Assembly (NCBI GenBank): GCA_030152865.1
Contig: JASLIW010000065.1
Coordinates: 1-18,942 of the forward strand
DNA: 18,942 nt
From: Bacteroides sp.
GTDB taxonomy: Bacteria; Bacteroidota; Bacteroidia; Bacteroidales; Bacteroidaceae
Direction of reading: 5' to 3'
Each line of letters opens with the position of its first letter. Position 1 is the stretch's first letter. Of the stretch, positions 1-7,985 are shown piece by piece. Under the pieces are notes generated by a model. The model saw only the letters and a list, made by a program, of their open reading frames with translations. It did no database searches and had not been told where the DNA came from. Made by a program: the position numbers and the translations under genes.

Positions 1-547
1 CATGCCCATCATCTGTTTGGATACGATATGATTCGGGTACATATTGGAAGTTTTCTTTAAGGGCTATATTCACATAAGTCAGAAAACCCCGACTAGGAGA
101 GTGCGCAAACTTCCAGCTGACTAAGGCATCAAAGCCTACGCCACAGGAGCAGAAAAACAGTAAGTCATTATTTATTTTGCCATAATCAATAGCACGTATA
201 GCTCCATGCGCCAATAAGCGAATGGATTCTCTCAGCTCCAAAGGAATGCCCAAGTGTCGGGCCAAGCCGTTGCCAGAACCACAGGGAACAATCCCCAGAG
301 CGGTATTTGTATGCACCAGTGCACTAGCCACCTCATTGACCGTGCCATCACCGCCTATCGCTGCTATCACATCTACACCTTCACTGGCCTTTTGCTGGGC
401 TATCTCTTTAGCATGCCCTGCATATTGGGTATAGATGATTTCGAAAAGCACCTCTTCAGAGGCCAACTCTTCTTCTATAAGATGAGGTACAGCCTCTTTT
501 TGAGCTGTGCCAGAGATAGGATTAATGATAAAAGTAATTTTCCTCAT
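1..547 (-). CDS. Diacylglycerol kinase family lipid kinase (YegS/BmrU-like), 3' end cut by the window
   Basis: The minus strand reads open from ATG at 545-547 to the window edge, giving about 182 N-terminal residues. The start MRKITFIINPISG is the usual nucleotide-binding opening of the DAG-kinase catalytic domain (PF00781). GGDGTVNEV follows near residue 65 and GSGNGLARHLGIP near residue 91; both are hallmark motifs. Family members transfer phosphate from ATP to the hydroxyl of a lipid such as diacylglycerol or a sphingoid base, on the inner face of the cytoplasmic membrane. The C-terminal half that would help assign the lipid is missing, so the substrate is open. The gene is divergent from serine palmitoyltransferase, which makes a sphingolipid substrate worth considering, but that is inference. 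A TAnnTTTG promoter lies about 80 bases upstream. The family call is firm and the substrate is not. Confidence 0.9.
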   Translation of the reverse strand, partial: MRKITFIINPISGTAQKEAVPHLIEEELASEEVLFEIIYTQYAGHAKEIAQQKASEGVDVIAAIGGDGTVNEVASALVHTNTALGIVPCGSGNGLARHLGIPLELRESIRLLAHGAIRAIDYGKINNDLLFFCSCGVGFDALVSWKFAHSPSRGFLTYVNIALKENFQYVPESYRIQTDDGH

Positions 548-625
548 ACGATTTACTTTCCATGTGGGCTTTTAGCGGCGCTGATAAAAAACCTATCAAC
601 TGCTTTTTTAGATTAAACTATGTGG

Positions 626-633
626 CAAAGATA
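626..633 (-). promoter_or_regulatory. Promoter -7 box for the lipid kinase gene
   Basis: On the minus strand this reads TATCTTTG, a full match to the Bacteroidota TAnnTTTG box. TCTG lies 19 bases further upstream as a 3-of-4 match to the -33 TTTG. A start just downstream would give a leader of roughly 75 bases before the ATG at 547. Confidence 0.6.
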
Positions 634-924
634 AGAGGATTTCAACTTTTAACAGAAAGAAAAGAAAACAATTTCTTAACAAATAGAGAAAAAAGAGAAG
701 TCAGTAGCTTGTTCGCCCCAGCCCAAAAGAGCCCATAGCTCTCTGTTGAGAATCCTACTCAAGCCACTCTTTGCCTACTAAAAAAACAGCAATAATACCT
801 CGAAACACCCTCTAGGCTAGCAATGCTAAAGTATTTAGCTCACATTTAAAGTACTTCTACACCCGAAAGCAGTAGAACACAAGCAAATTTTACTAAAATT
901 GAGGGGATTAAGTGGTTTTATTCT

Positions 925-932
925 TATATTTG
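925..932 (+). promoter_or_regulatory. Promoter -7 box for spt
   Basis: TATATTTG matches TAnnTTTG exactly. The best upstream element, ATTG at 898-901, is 23 bases away, longer than the usual 19-21, so the -33 assignment is weak. The predicted 5' leader is about 90 bases. Confidence 0.55.
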
Positions 933-1030
933 CCCTTTGTTTTAAGAGACTATAATACACTTACACAACATTTATCAACATTTATTTAGTAAGCACATAA
1001 GTTTACTAATCGGTTATATTACTATAATTC

Positions 1031-2215
1031 ATGGGATTATTACAAGATAAATTAGCAAAATACGACCTACCGCAACAGATTAAAGCAAAAGGTGTGTATC
1101 CCTATTTTCGCTGCATAGAGAGCGAACAAGCCACAGAAGTGACAATGAGCGGCAAAGAGGTACTGATGTTTGGTTCCAACTCCTACCTAGGTTTGACCAA
1201 TCACCCCAAAGTCATCGAGGCAGCCGTAGAGGCCACTCGTAAATATGGAACTGGCTGTGCGGGCTCTCGCTTCTTAAATGGGACACTAGACCTACACTTA
1301 GAGCTCGAAAAAGAGCTTGCTGAATTTGTAGGCAAGGAAGATGCCATCATCTACTCTACGGGTTTTCAGGTCAACCTAGGTGTTGTATCCTGTGTGACAG
1401 GTCGTGAAGACTACATCATTTGTGATGAACTCGATCATGCTTCTATTGTGGAAGGCCGTCGCCTTTCTTTCTCTACCGTATATAAGTTCAAACACAACAA
1501 CATGGAATCGTTGGAGAACGAACTCAAAAAGTGTCGCCCCGAATCGGTGAAGCTAATTGTTGTGGATGGTGTGTTTAGTATGGAGGGAGATATTGCTAAT
1601 CTTCCCGAAATTGTGCGCCTATCTAAAAAGTACAATGCCAGCATCATGGTAGATGAAGCTCATGGTATCGGCGTACTTGGTGATCATGGCCGAGGTACCT
1701 GTAATCACTTTGGAGTCACGGATGATGTGGACTTAATTATGGGTACATTTAGTAAGTCACTCGCTGCTATTGGTGGGTTTATTGCTGCCGATAAAGAAGT
1801 GATTAACTACCTGCGTCACAACTCACGCTCTTATATCTTTAGTGCAAGTAATACACCTGCTGCCACAGCAGCTGCCCGTGCGGCTCTTCAGATCATGAAG
1901 TCTGAGCCTGAACGTATTGAAAAGCTTTGGGAGCTAACTAACTATGCTTTAAAGTGTTTCCGTGATGCAGGATTTGAGATAGGCTCAACAGAAACTCCTA
2001 TTATCCCACTTTACGTACGAGATATGGAGAAAACCTTTATGGTAACTAAAATGCTGTTTGACGAAGGCATCTTTGTCAATCCAGTAGTTCCTCCAGCTTG
2101 CTCACCCAATGACACGCTTATCCGTTTTTCACTGATGGCCACTCATACCCATGAGCAAATAGACTTGGCTGTGAACAAACTCATCAAGTGTTTCAAATCA
2201 CTTGATCTACTCTAG
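1031..2215 (+). CDS. spt: Serine palmitoyltransferase (PLP-dependent alpha-oxoamine synthase)
   Basis: This 394-residue cytoplasmic enzyme condenses serine with a long-chain acyl thioester to form 3-ketodihydrosphingosine, the first step of bacterial sphingolipid synthesis. It is collinear with the AOS family. FGSNSYLGLTNHPKV (about 47-61) and GTGCAGSRFLNGT (73-85) are present. H136 in DELDHAS is the PLP-stacking histidine, D208 in DEAHGIG pairs with the pyridine nitrogen, and K242 in GTFSKSLAAIGGF is the Schiff-base lysine. The close relatives KBL (2-amino-3-ketobutyrate ligase) and BioF share these motifs. The N-terminal YPYFRCIES and the SNSYLGLTNHP block, with no biotin or threonine-degradation genes nearby, favour SPT. 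The gene stands alone, with a strong promoter box upstream and a 38-bp palindrome 28 bases past its stop. I see no reductase or ceramide synthase gene next to it. Confidence 0.87.
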   Translation: MGLLQDKLAKYDLPQQIKAKGVYPYFRCIESEQATEVTMSGKEVLMFGSNSYLGLTNHPKVIEAAVEATRKYGTGCAGSRFLNGTLDLHLELEKELAEFVGKEDAIIYSTGFQVNLGVVSCVTGREDYIICDELDHASIVEGRRLSFSTVYKFKHNNMESLENELKKCRPESVKLIVVDGVFSMEGDIANLPEIVRLSKKYNASIMVDEAHGIGVLGDHGRGTCNHFGVTDDVDLIMGTFSKSLAAIGGFIAADKEVINYLRHNSRSYIFSASNTPAATAAARAALQIMKSEPERIEKLWELTNYALKCFRDAGFEIGSTETPIIPLYVRDMEKTFMVTKMLFDEGIFVNPVVPPACSPNDTLIRFSLMATHTHEQIDLAVNKLIKCFKSLDLL

Positions 2216-2243
2216 GAAATACATATTCCTACAAATATTCCTT

Positions 2244-2281
2244 AGAATTACTTAGAGAAGTGCACTTCTCTAAGTAATTCT
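2244..2281 (+). terminator. 38-bp perfect palindrome, probable spt terminator
   Basis: The left arm AGAATTACTTAGAGAAGTG is followed directly by its exact reverse complement, giving 19-bp arms with no mismatch or spacer. In RNA it would fold as a long hairpin with the central TGCA as loop. It lies 28 bases after the spt stop. The downstream sequence is only moderately T-rich, so it may act as a transcript-end stabiliser or a protein site rather than a classical intrinsic terminator. Confidence 0.6.
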
Positions 2282-2487
2282 ATACGCACATAAATTTTAT
2301 TTAGCATCTTCTGTTAGAAGAGCTTTGACTGCTCAGACAAGTATTCCTGCCCGTTTATAGGTAATACAGCAGCGCTTTAATCGCTTCTACCTTACTAGTA
2401 TTCAGGCAAGTATAGTCATTTAGATGTTCGGATTTACTTGGATTATTGCTTTATATTGGTTATATTATCCCATTGAAAGCAGATAAC

Positions 2488-2530
2488 TTATAGTTTAGGC
2501 TTAATTCCTAAAAAGCCTCTCTAACTATAA
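2488..2530 (+). promoter_or_regulatory. Two-segment hairpin in the leader of the orphan gene
   Basis: TTATAGTT (2488-2495) pairs with AACTATAA (2523-2530), and AGGCTT (2497-2502) pairs with AAGCCT (2513-2518). An asymmetric internal loop separates the stems, and the apical loop has 10 bases. It ends 44 bases before the ATG at 2575. It could be a leader control element or the end of an upstream transcript; no T-run follows. Confidence 0.35.
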
Positions 2531-2574
2531 AGACTACTATTCTAATCCAATTATTTAAAAAATTTCGAACTCAA

Positions 2575-3183
2575 ATGTCTACAACATGGAAACATCAAGC
2601 TATGGACAGTAGAATATCGACAAGACAGCGCCGATATCGGTCCTCTAAAATTGCAACTAACAGTCAATACAGCGTTCTTCAAGAAACAGAAGTCTTAGAC
2701 TCAAAAAAGGAGGTAGAAGACAAAACAATGACTATTACAGCAAACACTTTTCCACCAAAACCAGAGATGACTTATACATCTAATAGTTTACTAACTATAC
2801 GTGTAAATGGAAAAAATGTGACACGCTCAATTGGACAATGGGTTACGTATGATCCCAAAAATATAGCCCGAATTCAGCACAAGTACAATCTGGAATTGGA
2901 GCCCCATCTGAATCGGGTATTGTTTGAGAAAATGAGAAGACTCCCCAATACAGAGAAGAAATTCTTAGGCCTGAAGCTCAATATTGACTTTCCTGGTTAT
3001 AACACAGCTGTACCAGCAAGTGTGCCCTACAACCGTGTTCCAGTGAAGTTTTACAAGTGGTGGCTCAAAAACAAACACCAGATAAGCCTTAGCTTTAAAG
3101 AGAAATTAGAGCTACTCAACAAGGTAAACATGCTCGATAAGGATGTATTAGAGCCCGAACATCAAGAGATGATGAATCGCTGA
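2575..3183 (+). CDS. Hypothetical protein of unknown family, up to 202 residues
   Basis: I do not recognise this protein. No signal peptide or membrane segment is visible, so it is probably cytoplasmic. The N-terminal 50 residues are Arg/Ser/Lys-rich and look disordered. The rest is a compact, basic region: a short beta-like stretch (LLTIRVNGKNVTRSIGQWV, about 75-93) and then mostly helical sequence containing YPLE-poor, Lys/Arg-rich segments and a WW pair (KFYKWWLKNK). The start is uncertain. ATG 2575 is the longest choice and ATG 2602 is possible. ATG 2728 gives 151 residues, begins just before the better-ordered part, and has AAGGAGG 14 bases upstream, which is long for a Shine-Dalgarno site. 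A strong terminator closes the gene at 3217. It is a single-gene unit, so context gives no hint of function. Confidence 0.65.
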   Translation: MSTTWKHQAMDSRISTRQRRYRSSKIATNSQYSVLQETEVLDSKKEVEDKTMTITANTFPPKPEMTYTSNSLLTIRVNGKNVTRSIGQWVTYDPKNIARIQHKYNLELEPHLNRVLFEKMRRLPNTEKKFLGLKLNIDFPGYNTAVPASVPYNRVPVKFYKWWLKNKHQISLSFKEKLELLNKVNMLDKDVLEPEHQEMMNR

Positions 3184-3216
3184 TTGGCTTAATATAAGCC
3201 ATCAAGAAATAAAGAG

Positions 3217-3250
3217 TGTCCTGAAATCTGATTAGATTTCAGGACATTTT
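3217..3250 (+). terminator. Intrinsic terminator of the orphan gene
   Basis: TGTCCTGAAATCT pairs perfectly with AGATTTCAGGACA (13 bp) around the loop GATT, followed by TTTT. It starts 34 bases after the stop codon at 3183. Confidence 0.9.
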
Positions 3251-3406
3251 GTTATTGCAGGCGCTTGAACATTCAGAAGAATTCACCACCCAGACTATAC
3301 TTTTATGGAAAAGAACTTAGCATCAGGCTCCTACGTACATTTTGTGTCCATTAGTCAGTGTTTTATATTAGATTTCACCTAAATGACAGTTTTTATATTT
3401 TTTTTA

Positions 3407-3438
3407 TTTCAAAATATCATTATTAATGAGTAAGTTTG
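3407..3438 (+). promoter_or_regulatory. Promoter of the nitronate monooxygenase-like gene
   Basis: TAAGTTTG at 3431-3438 is a full TAnnTTTG match. TTTC at 3407-3410 is a 3-of-4 match to the -33 TTTG with a 20-base spacer, which is the expected spacing. The leader to the ATG at 3484 would be about 40 bases. Confidence 0.65.
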
Positions 3439-3483
3439 TGCTATCAATAGTAACCTTATATACTTGATTTTAAACTATAGTGT

Positions 3484-4506
3484 ATGAAGCACTTAAATAT
3501 AAAGTATCCTATTTTATCCGCTCCACTAGATGGAGGTTTTACCTCGCCAGATTTAGTGAGTATTATTAGCAAGCACGATTGCTTGGGCTCTTATGCTGGA
3601 GGGCGCATCAAATTTGCCCAGTTTGAACAGGATATTCAAACCATACAGGCACAAACACAACATCCGTTTATTGTCAACCTGTATACGCCAGAATCCTACA
3701 CCATCGAACCAGATGCTGTACAACTAGCCATCAAAGCACTCGACCCCATCTTTAAAAGATACGAACTCACTCCCCAACTCCCCTCCAATGATCCCGTCAA
3801 GGATCAAAAACGATTCAACGAAAAGGTTGATTTACTGATCCAACTCAAAGTTCCTTACTGTTCATTTTCATTTGGCATCCCCGACTCCAGTGTTATTAAA
3901 CGACTTAAAGATGCAGGTGTCTGCCTCTTAGCAACTGCCAACACTGCAGATGAAGCAAAGCAGATAGAGCTAGCGGGATTTGACATCGTCATTGCCCAAG
4001 GGATAGAAGCAGGAGGACACCGAGGAGGCCTACTCACCGACAGTGAGCGCGTGAGTTTGGAAGATTTACTCCCTGCTGTAGTGCAAGAGGTTAAGATACC
4101 TGTCATAGCAGCTGGAGGAATTATGACCAAAGAAGATGTGGACAAATACCTAAAGCTAGGTGCAGTAGCCGTGCAAATGGGTACAGCTTTCTTGCTCTGT
4201 GATGAGAGCACAGCCTCAGACACCTACAAAGAGATGATACTGGCAGCAGATTCAGATCAAACCATACTCACTCGTGTCTATTCGGGTAGAGAAACCCGCG
4301 TAATCCCAAACAAATTTGTAGAGCAGCTCTCACACTATGAAAATCAGGCAATTCTACCTTACCCTGCGCAACGCAGCCTGACCAAATCCATTCAAAAGGC
4401 AGCTTTTAAGGCCCAAGACGTAGATTATATGCCGCTCTGGTGTGGGATGTATGGTTATAAAGGCAAAAGACAGAGTGTAAGCCAACTCCTAGCGTCACTG
4501 CGCTAA
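3484..4506 (+). CDS. NAD(P)H-dependent flavin oxidoreductase / nitronate monooxygenase family protein
   Basis: This 340-residue TIM-barrel flavoenzyme belongs to the 2-nitropropane dioxygenase/NMO family (PF03060), which also includes FabK-like enoyl reductases. Visible features are the N-terminal strand YPILSAPLDGGF (8-19), the FMN- and substrate-site motif GIEAGGHRGG (173-182, with the candidate catalytic H179), the phosphate-binding VIAAGGIM (207-214) and the AVAVQMGTAFLLCDES block (227-242), then RVYSGRETR. True NMOs oxidise alkyl nitronates to carbonyl plus nitrite. Many family members have other or unknown substrates, so the exact reaction is not assigned. FabK would normally sit among fab genes; here the gene is alone, which favours the NMO-type label. 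There is no signal peptide, so it is cytoplasmic. A good promoter lies upstream and a very strong terminator downstream. Confidence 0.85.
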   Translation: MKHLNIKYPILSAPLDGGFTSPDLVSIISKHDCLGSYAGGRIKFAQFEQDIQTIQAQTQHPFIVNLYTPESYTIEPDAVQLAIKALDPIFKRYELTPQLPSNDPVKDQKRFNEKVDLLIQLKVPYCSFSFGIPDSSVIKRLKDAGVCLLATANTADEAKQIELAGFDIVIAQGIEAGGHRGGLLTDSERVSLEDLLPAVVQEVKIPVIAAGGIMTKEDVDKYLKLGAVAVQMGTAFLLCDESTASDTYKEMILAADSDQTILTRVYSGRETRVIPNKFVEQLSHYENQAILPYPAQRSLTKSIQKAAFKAQDVDYMPLWCGMYGYKGKRQSVSQLLASLR

Positions 4507-4537
4507 GCTAAGAATAAAGAAATATTTTGGAGCCACT

Positions 4538-4580
4538 AAACAGCTAAGCTCATGGAAAAACCCATGAGCTTAGCTGTTTT
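4538..4580 (+). terminator. Intrinsic terminator after the flavoenzyme gene
   Basis: AAACAGCTAAGCTCATGG (4538-4555) pairs with its exact complement at 4562-4579: an 18-bp perfect stem with a 6-base loop, running into a T-rich end. It is 31 bases past the stop. Confidence 0.9.
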
Positions 4581-4719
4581 AAAATGGATATCCACCTACT
4601 CCCTGTACATAAAGCTACGGAAAATTAAGAGCCCAAAGATTAAGGCCGAGAAGGAGCTGAACTTAATTTTAATTTGTATTTTAGTAAAGATTTACAACTA
4701 AGTTAATAACTACTTACCC

Positions 4720-5325
4720 ATGCACAAGTACACACTCCAGCATAAAGTGGCCTATATTCCTACCCCAGCCTATCTACAAGACTATTGGCTACCTCAGCAC
4801 TTTATTCAGTACTGTCAGGCTTGTCACAATTATAACAAGTCTTGGGCTTGCCCTCCATTTGACTTTGAGCCACGTGCTGTGCTTGAACACTATCCCCACA
4901 CCTACATCCTAGGCACACAGGTAGTATTTACAGCGGAATTTAAAGCACAGGTGAAACAAGAAAAAAGTGCACAAACAGCAGGATCGGCTATCATGTATGA
5001 GGTTCGAGCACTACTCGATAAACAGCTATTGGCACTCGAAAAAGATACAGCGAGTAGAGCTTATTACGCAGGCTCTTGTCACTTATGCCCAGAGCAAGCA
5101 TGCACCCGCAGCTTCAATCAGCCCTGTCGACAGCCAGCCTACATGCGCCCTTCTTTAGAGGCCTTTGGCTTTGATATCGGCAAAACTACTTCGCAGCTAC
5201 TCAATCTGGAGCTGGTCTGGGGAGCGAAAGGAGAACTCCCTCCTTATTATATTTTAGTGAGTGGCTGGATGACAAAGAAGGGTGATCAAGCTGAGCTTTT
5301 AGAGAAAGCAATTAATATAAGCTAA
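4720..5325 (+). CDS. DUF2284 family metal-binding (probable Fe-S) protein
   Basis: This 201-residue cytoplasmic protein has the two signature regions of DUF2284 (PF10050). The first is CQACHNYNKSWACPPF at 32-47, giving C32, C35 and C44. The second is GSCHLCPEQAC...PCRQP at 118-139, giving C120, C123, C128 and C136, followed by the family's MRPSLEAFGFDIG. The CX2CX4C...C spacing resembles a ferredoxin-type cluster site, so an Fe-S cluster is likely, but no reaction is established for the family. The gene ends 22 bases before the S9 peptidase start with no terminator between, so the two are probably cotranscribed. Only a weak box (TTAATTTG, 4669-4676) is visible upstream. The family assignment is firm and the function is unknown. 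Confidence 0.85.
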   Translation: MHKYTLQHKVAYIPTPAYLQDYWLPQHFIQYCQACHNYNKSWACPPFDFEPRAVLEHYPHTYILGTQVVFTAEFKAQVKQEKSAQTAGSAIMYEVRALLDKQLLALEKDTASRAYYAGSCHLCPEQACTRSFNQPCRQPAYMRPSLEAFGFDIGKTTSQLLNLELVWGAKGELPPYYILVSGWMTKKGDQAELLEKAINIS

Positions 5326-5347
5326 TAATGAAATAAAACTTCAACTA

Positions 5348-7894
5348 ATGAGCAAAAAAACACTAATTTACACGCTACTCTACTGCTTGAGTGGCTTTAC
5401 ATTCTGTCAGGCTCAGGAGAAAATAAACATCTCCAAACTTCGATCTTCTGATTTACTTGAGATTCGCAAGCCTGTCTTACTTGAAGACAAAAACATCAAA
5501 GGAGAATCCTATGACGCAAGCCAGGCCTTGCAAACAGATGTTATACAGCCGACATTTTATGAACTTCAGCAGGATTTATCTAGCCTAGATGAGGAGGGTA
5601 CATTCCTACTCAAGACTCCCACACAAGACTATGGATTTCAGTTCTTAGGGTTTCGTGTAGAGGGTTTCAACTTTGCAAAAGCTAATTTACAAATTAAAAC
5701 TCCTGCTCTAATTGAAATCTACCTCAATGGTAAAAAAGTAAAAGATAAAAAGAGTAGTCAGGATAGCTGGGAAAAGGCAGAAAGTCAAACTCTGACTCTC
5801 AACATTACTCCTGCCAACCCCAATGAGGTGATTATAAAGTATCTGAGTGATGCAAGTCAAACAGCAGAGAATAAGATTCAACTCACGCTAGACACCCCAG
5901 ACTCAAGCAAAATATTTGTCAATAGCTCTGACAAGCGCTTAACCCACTATGGTGATGTTATCTTTGGCAAACGAATCTATGGGGCTGCTATTTCTCCAAG
6001 TGGTAGATATGTTCTATTGAACTACTTAAGTGTACTTGCAAACGGTAAAAATAGCTGGAGCAAAGAGCTCTTAGATCTACAAACGGGCAAAAAAAGTAGT
6101 ATAGATAGCAGCAGGCCTTCTTGGCTACCTCAAACGGATGCCTACATTCACTTCAGGCAAGATGGAGATTTCTCACAAATGCTACAAACAGATGCACGAA
6201 CTGGAGAAACTACAATTCTTATTGATAAGATGCCCAAAGGCTCTTATCGATTTACGCCAGACGAACAGCATATACTTTTTACTCGTTACGAAAATGGCGA
6301 TAAGCGCAGTGGTGACCTAAAAATTCTAATTAATCCCGATGACCGTATGGGCGGCTACCTAAATAAATCTTACATCTCTCTATTTAACCGTAAAACAGGT
6401 GTAAGCAACCGCCTGACCTATAATAAATCAGGAGTTTATATCTCCGCCATAAGTCCCGACTCCAAGAAAGTCTTACTGGCCTCTAGCAGGGATAACATCA
6501 CGGAACAGCCTTTCTACCTAAGGACCTACTACGAACTAGATTTGGAAAACTATACCCTAGACACTCTTTTTACAGATAGCAAGTACATTCAATCACTCAC
6601 TTATTCTCCCGATGCTAAACAGCTACTGATAAAAGGTACACCCAATGCCTTTGACAACATTGGATTGGCCATTGAAGACCCTAAAAAAGCCAACTATTAC
6701 GATGGCCAACTTTTTATTTACGACCGAGCTAGTGCGAAGGTAGATCCAATAAGTAAGGACTTCCATCCTTCTGTAGAAAGTGTATTGACCTGGAATCAGA
6801 AAACCAAGCTAATCTACTTTACTGCAACCGACCAAGACTGTGTAAAGGTGTTTACATACAATCCCAAAAACAAGACTTTTAAGCGACTTGAGCTTGAAGA
6901 AGAAACTATTTCTCAGTTTAATCTTTCTAAAGACGGTAGCCAAGCTACTTATATTGGTTCTGGGGTCAACAACTCCAACAAAGCTTATAGCTATCAGGTC
7001 AAAAGTGGCAAATCAACACGGATTGCTGATCCTATGGCTCCTGTTTTTGATCACTTAGAGCTAGGTGAGGTCTTTGCATGGAACTTCACAGCCTCAGACG
7101 GTACTGAGATTGTAGGTCGCTACCATCTACCTCCACATTTCGATGAAACCAAGAGCTATCCTATGCTCGTTTATTACTACGGAGGGACAAGCCCTGCAGG
7201 ACGTAGCTACGATTCCAACTACCCACCCCATGTTTTTGCAGCCAAAGGTTATGTTGTTTATGTTATTCAACCCAGTGGAACGGTAGGTTTTGGTCAGGAG
7301 TTTTCTTCTCGACACGTCAATACTTGGGGCATTCGTGTAGCAGACGATATTATTGAAGGGACTCAGCAGTTTTGCAACGAACACACCTTTGTCAACAAAG
7401 ATAAAATTGGTTGTATTGGCGCGTCCTACGGTGGTTTTATGACCCAATACCTCCAGACACAAACCGACATCTTTGCTGCGGCTGTATCACACGCTGGTAT
7501 CAGCTCTATCGCCAGCTACTGGGGTGAAGGCTATTGGGGCTATTCCTATGGTGCTATTGCCAGCGCCTTTAGCTACCCTTGGAACAACAAAGAGCTATAC
7601 ACTATGCAAAGCCCACTTTATCAGGCAGATAAAATAAACACGCCTCTTTTATTAGTGCACGGTAGTGTGGATACCAATGTCCCTATAGGAGAAAGTATTC
7701 AGCTGTTTAATGCCCTACGTATCTTAGGTAAGCCTGTAGAGTTTGTAGAGGTAAAAGGAGAAGATCATCACATCAAGAAAGCAAGCAGACGCTTAGCTTG
7801 GAACAACACCATTTGTAGTTGGTTTGATCTCTGGCTCAAAGACGATCCGAGCTGGTGGAACTCACTCTATCCTGAACGAAAGTATGAGAAGTAG
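5348..7894 (+). CDS. Secreted S9 family peptidase (prolyl oligopeptidase / DPP-like) with an extra N-terminal domain
   Basis: This 848-residue exported serine peptidase is predicted to act in the periplasm or at the cell surface on oligopeptides. A Sec signal peptide covers roughly residues 1-22 (MSKKTLIYTLLYCLSGFTFC, then QA). Residues ~25-200 form an additional beta-rich domain that plain DPP-IV-type enzymes lack. A WD-like propeller follows, with repeats such as ISPSGRYVLL, FTPDEQHILF, ISPDSKKVLL and YSPDAKQLLI (about 210-570). The C-terminal alpha/beta-hydrolase domain carries nucleophile S693 in GASYGGF, D775 in HGSVDTN and H807 in GEDHHIKK. The triad is complete. I cannot tell dipeptidyl, tripeptidyl or acylaminoacyl activity from the sequence alone. 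It is 22 bases behind the DUF2284 gene, and a hairpin at 7942-7980 follows it. Confidence 0.9.
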   Translation: MSKKTLIYTLLYCLSGFTFCQAQEKINISKLRSSDLLEIRKPVLLEDKNIKGESYDASQALQTDVIQPTFYELQQDLSSLDEEGTFLLKTPTQDYGFQFLGFRVEGFNFAKANLQIKTPALIEIYLNGKKVKDKKSSQDSWEKAESQTLTLNITPANPNEVIIKYLSDASQTAENKIQLTLDTPDSSKIFVNSSDKRLTHYGDVIFGKRIYGAAISPSGRYVLLNYLSVLANGKNSWSKELLDLQTGKKSSIDSSRPSWLPQTDAYIHFRQDGDFSQMLQTDARTGETTILIDKMPKGSYRFTPDEQHILFTRYENGDKRSGDLKILINPDDRMGGYLNKSYISLFNRKTGVSNRLTYNKSGVYISAISPDSKKVLLASSRDNITEQPFYLRTYYELDLENYTLDTLFTDSKYIQSLTYSPDAKQLLIKGTPNAFDNIGLAIEDPKKANYYDGQLFIYDRASAKVDPISKDFHPSVESVLTWNQKTKLIYFTATDQDCVKVFTYNPKNKTFKRLELEEETISQFNLSKDGSQATYIGSGVNNSNKAYSYQVKSGKSTRIADPMAPVFDHLELGEVFAWNFTASDGTEIVGRYHLPPHFDETKSYPMLVYYYGGTSPAGRSYDSNYPPHVFAAKGYVVYVIQPSGTVGFGQEFSSRHVNTWGIRVADDIIEGTQQFCNEHTFVNKDKIGCIGASYGGFMTQYLQTQTDIFAAAVSHAGISSIASYWGEGYWGYSYGAIASAFSYPWNNKELYTMQSPLYQADKINTPLLLVHGSVDTNVPIGESIQLFNALRILGKPVEFVEVKGEDHHIKKASRRLAWNNTICSWFDLWLKDDPSWWNSLYPERKYEK

Positions 7895-7941
7895 TTATAA
7901 ATAAAAAGAAATTAGCATAGATCTATTTCTAAAACCCAGAG

Positions 7942-7980
7942 ATAAGCCTTATTTTAGTTGCCTACTAGAATAAGGCTTAT
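7942..7980 (+). promoter_or_regulatory. 17-bp hairpin between the S9 gene and the small membrane protein start
   Basis: ATAAGCCTTATT (7942-7953) pairs with AATAAGGCTTAT (7969-7980). The stem continues for five more pairs (one G-U) to a 5-base loop at 7959-7963. No T-run follows. The 3' arm ends five bases before the ATG at 7986, so in a read-through transcript it would cover the ribosome entry site. It may act as the S9 gene's transcript end, as translational control of the small gene, or both. Confidence 0.5.
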
Positions 7981-7985
7981 TGATT

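Larger units (their letters stand above)
548..1030. other. Divergent intergenic region between lipid kinase and spt
   Basis: This stretch has no credible ORF on either strand. It holds the two outward promoters, at 626-633 (-) and 925-932 (+). Between them, two short inverted repeats (728-742 and 746-762, 5-bp stems each) are too weak to call. I see nothing else that I can support. Confidence 0.6.
2216..2574. other. Intergenic region between spt and the orphan gene
   Basis: It contains the palindromic terminator of spt (2244-2281) and a two-segment leader hairpin (2488-2530). No ORF or clean TAnnTTTG box is visible between them, so the promoter of the gene at 2575 is not located. Confidence 0.6.
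3184..3483. other. Intergenic region upstream of the flavoenzyme gene
   Basis: It contains the terminator at 3217-3250 and the promoter at 3407-3438. The intervening 150 bases show no ORF or repeat that I can support. Confidence 0.6.

Noticed and set aside
222..616. Plus-strand ORFs over the lipid kinase
   Set aside because: They lie antisense to a clearly recognisable DAG-kinase reading frame with GGDGT and GSGNG motifs, and have no domain character themselves.
3855..4223. 122-residue ORF antisense to the flavoenzyme gene
   Set aside because: It is a shadow of a conserved TIM-barrel coding frame, with Ser/Pro-rich low-complexity translation.
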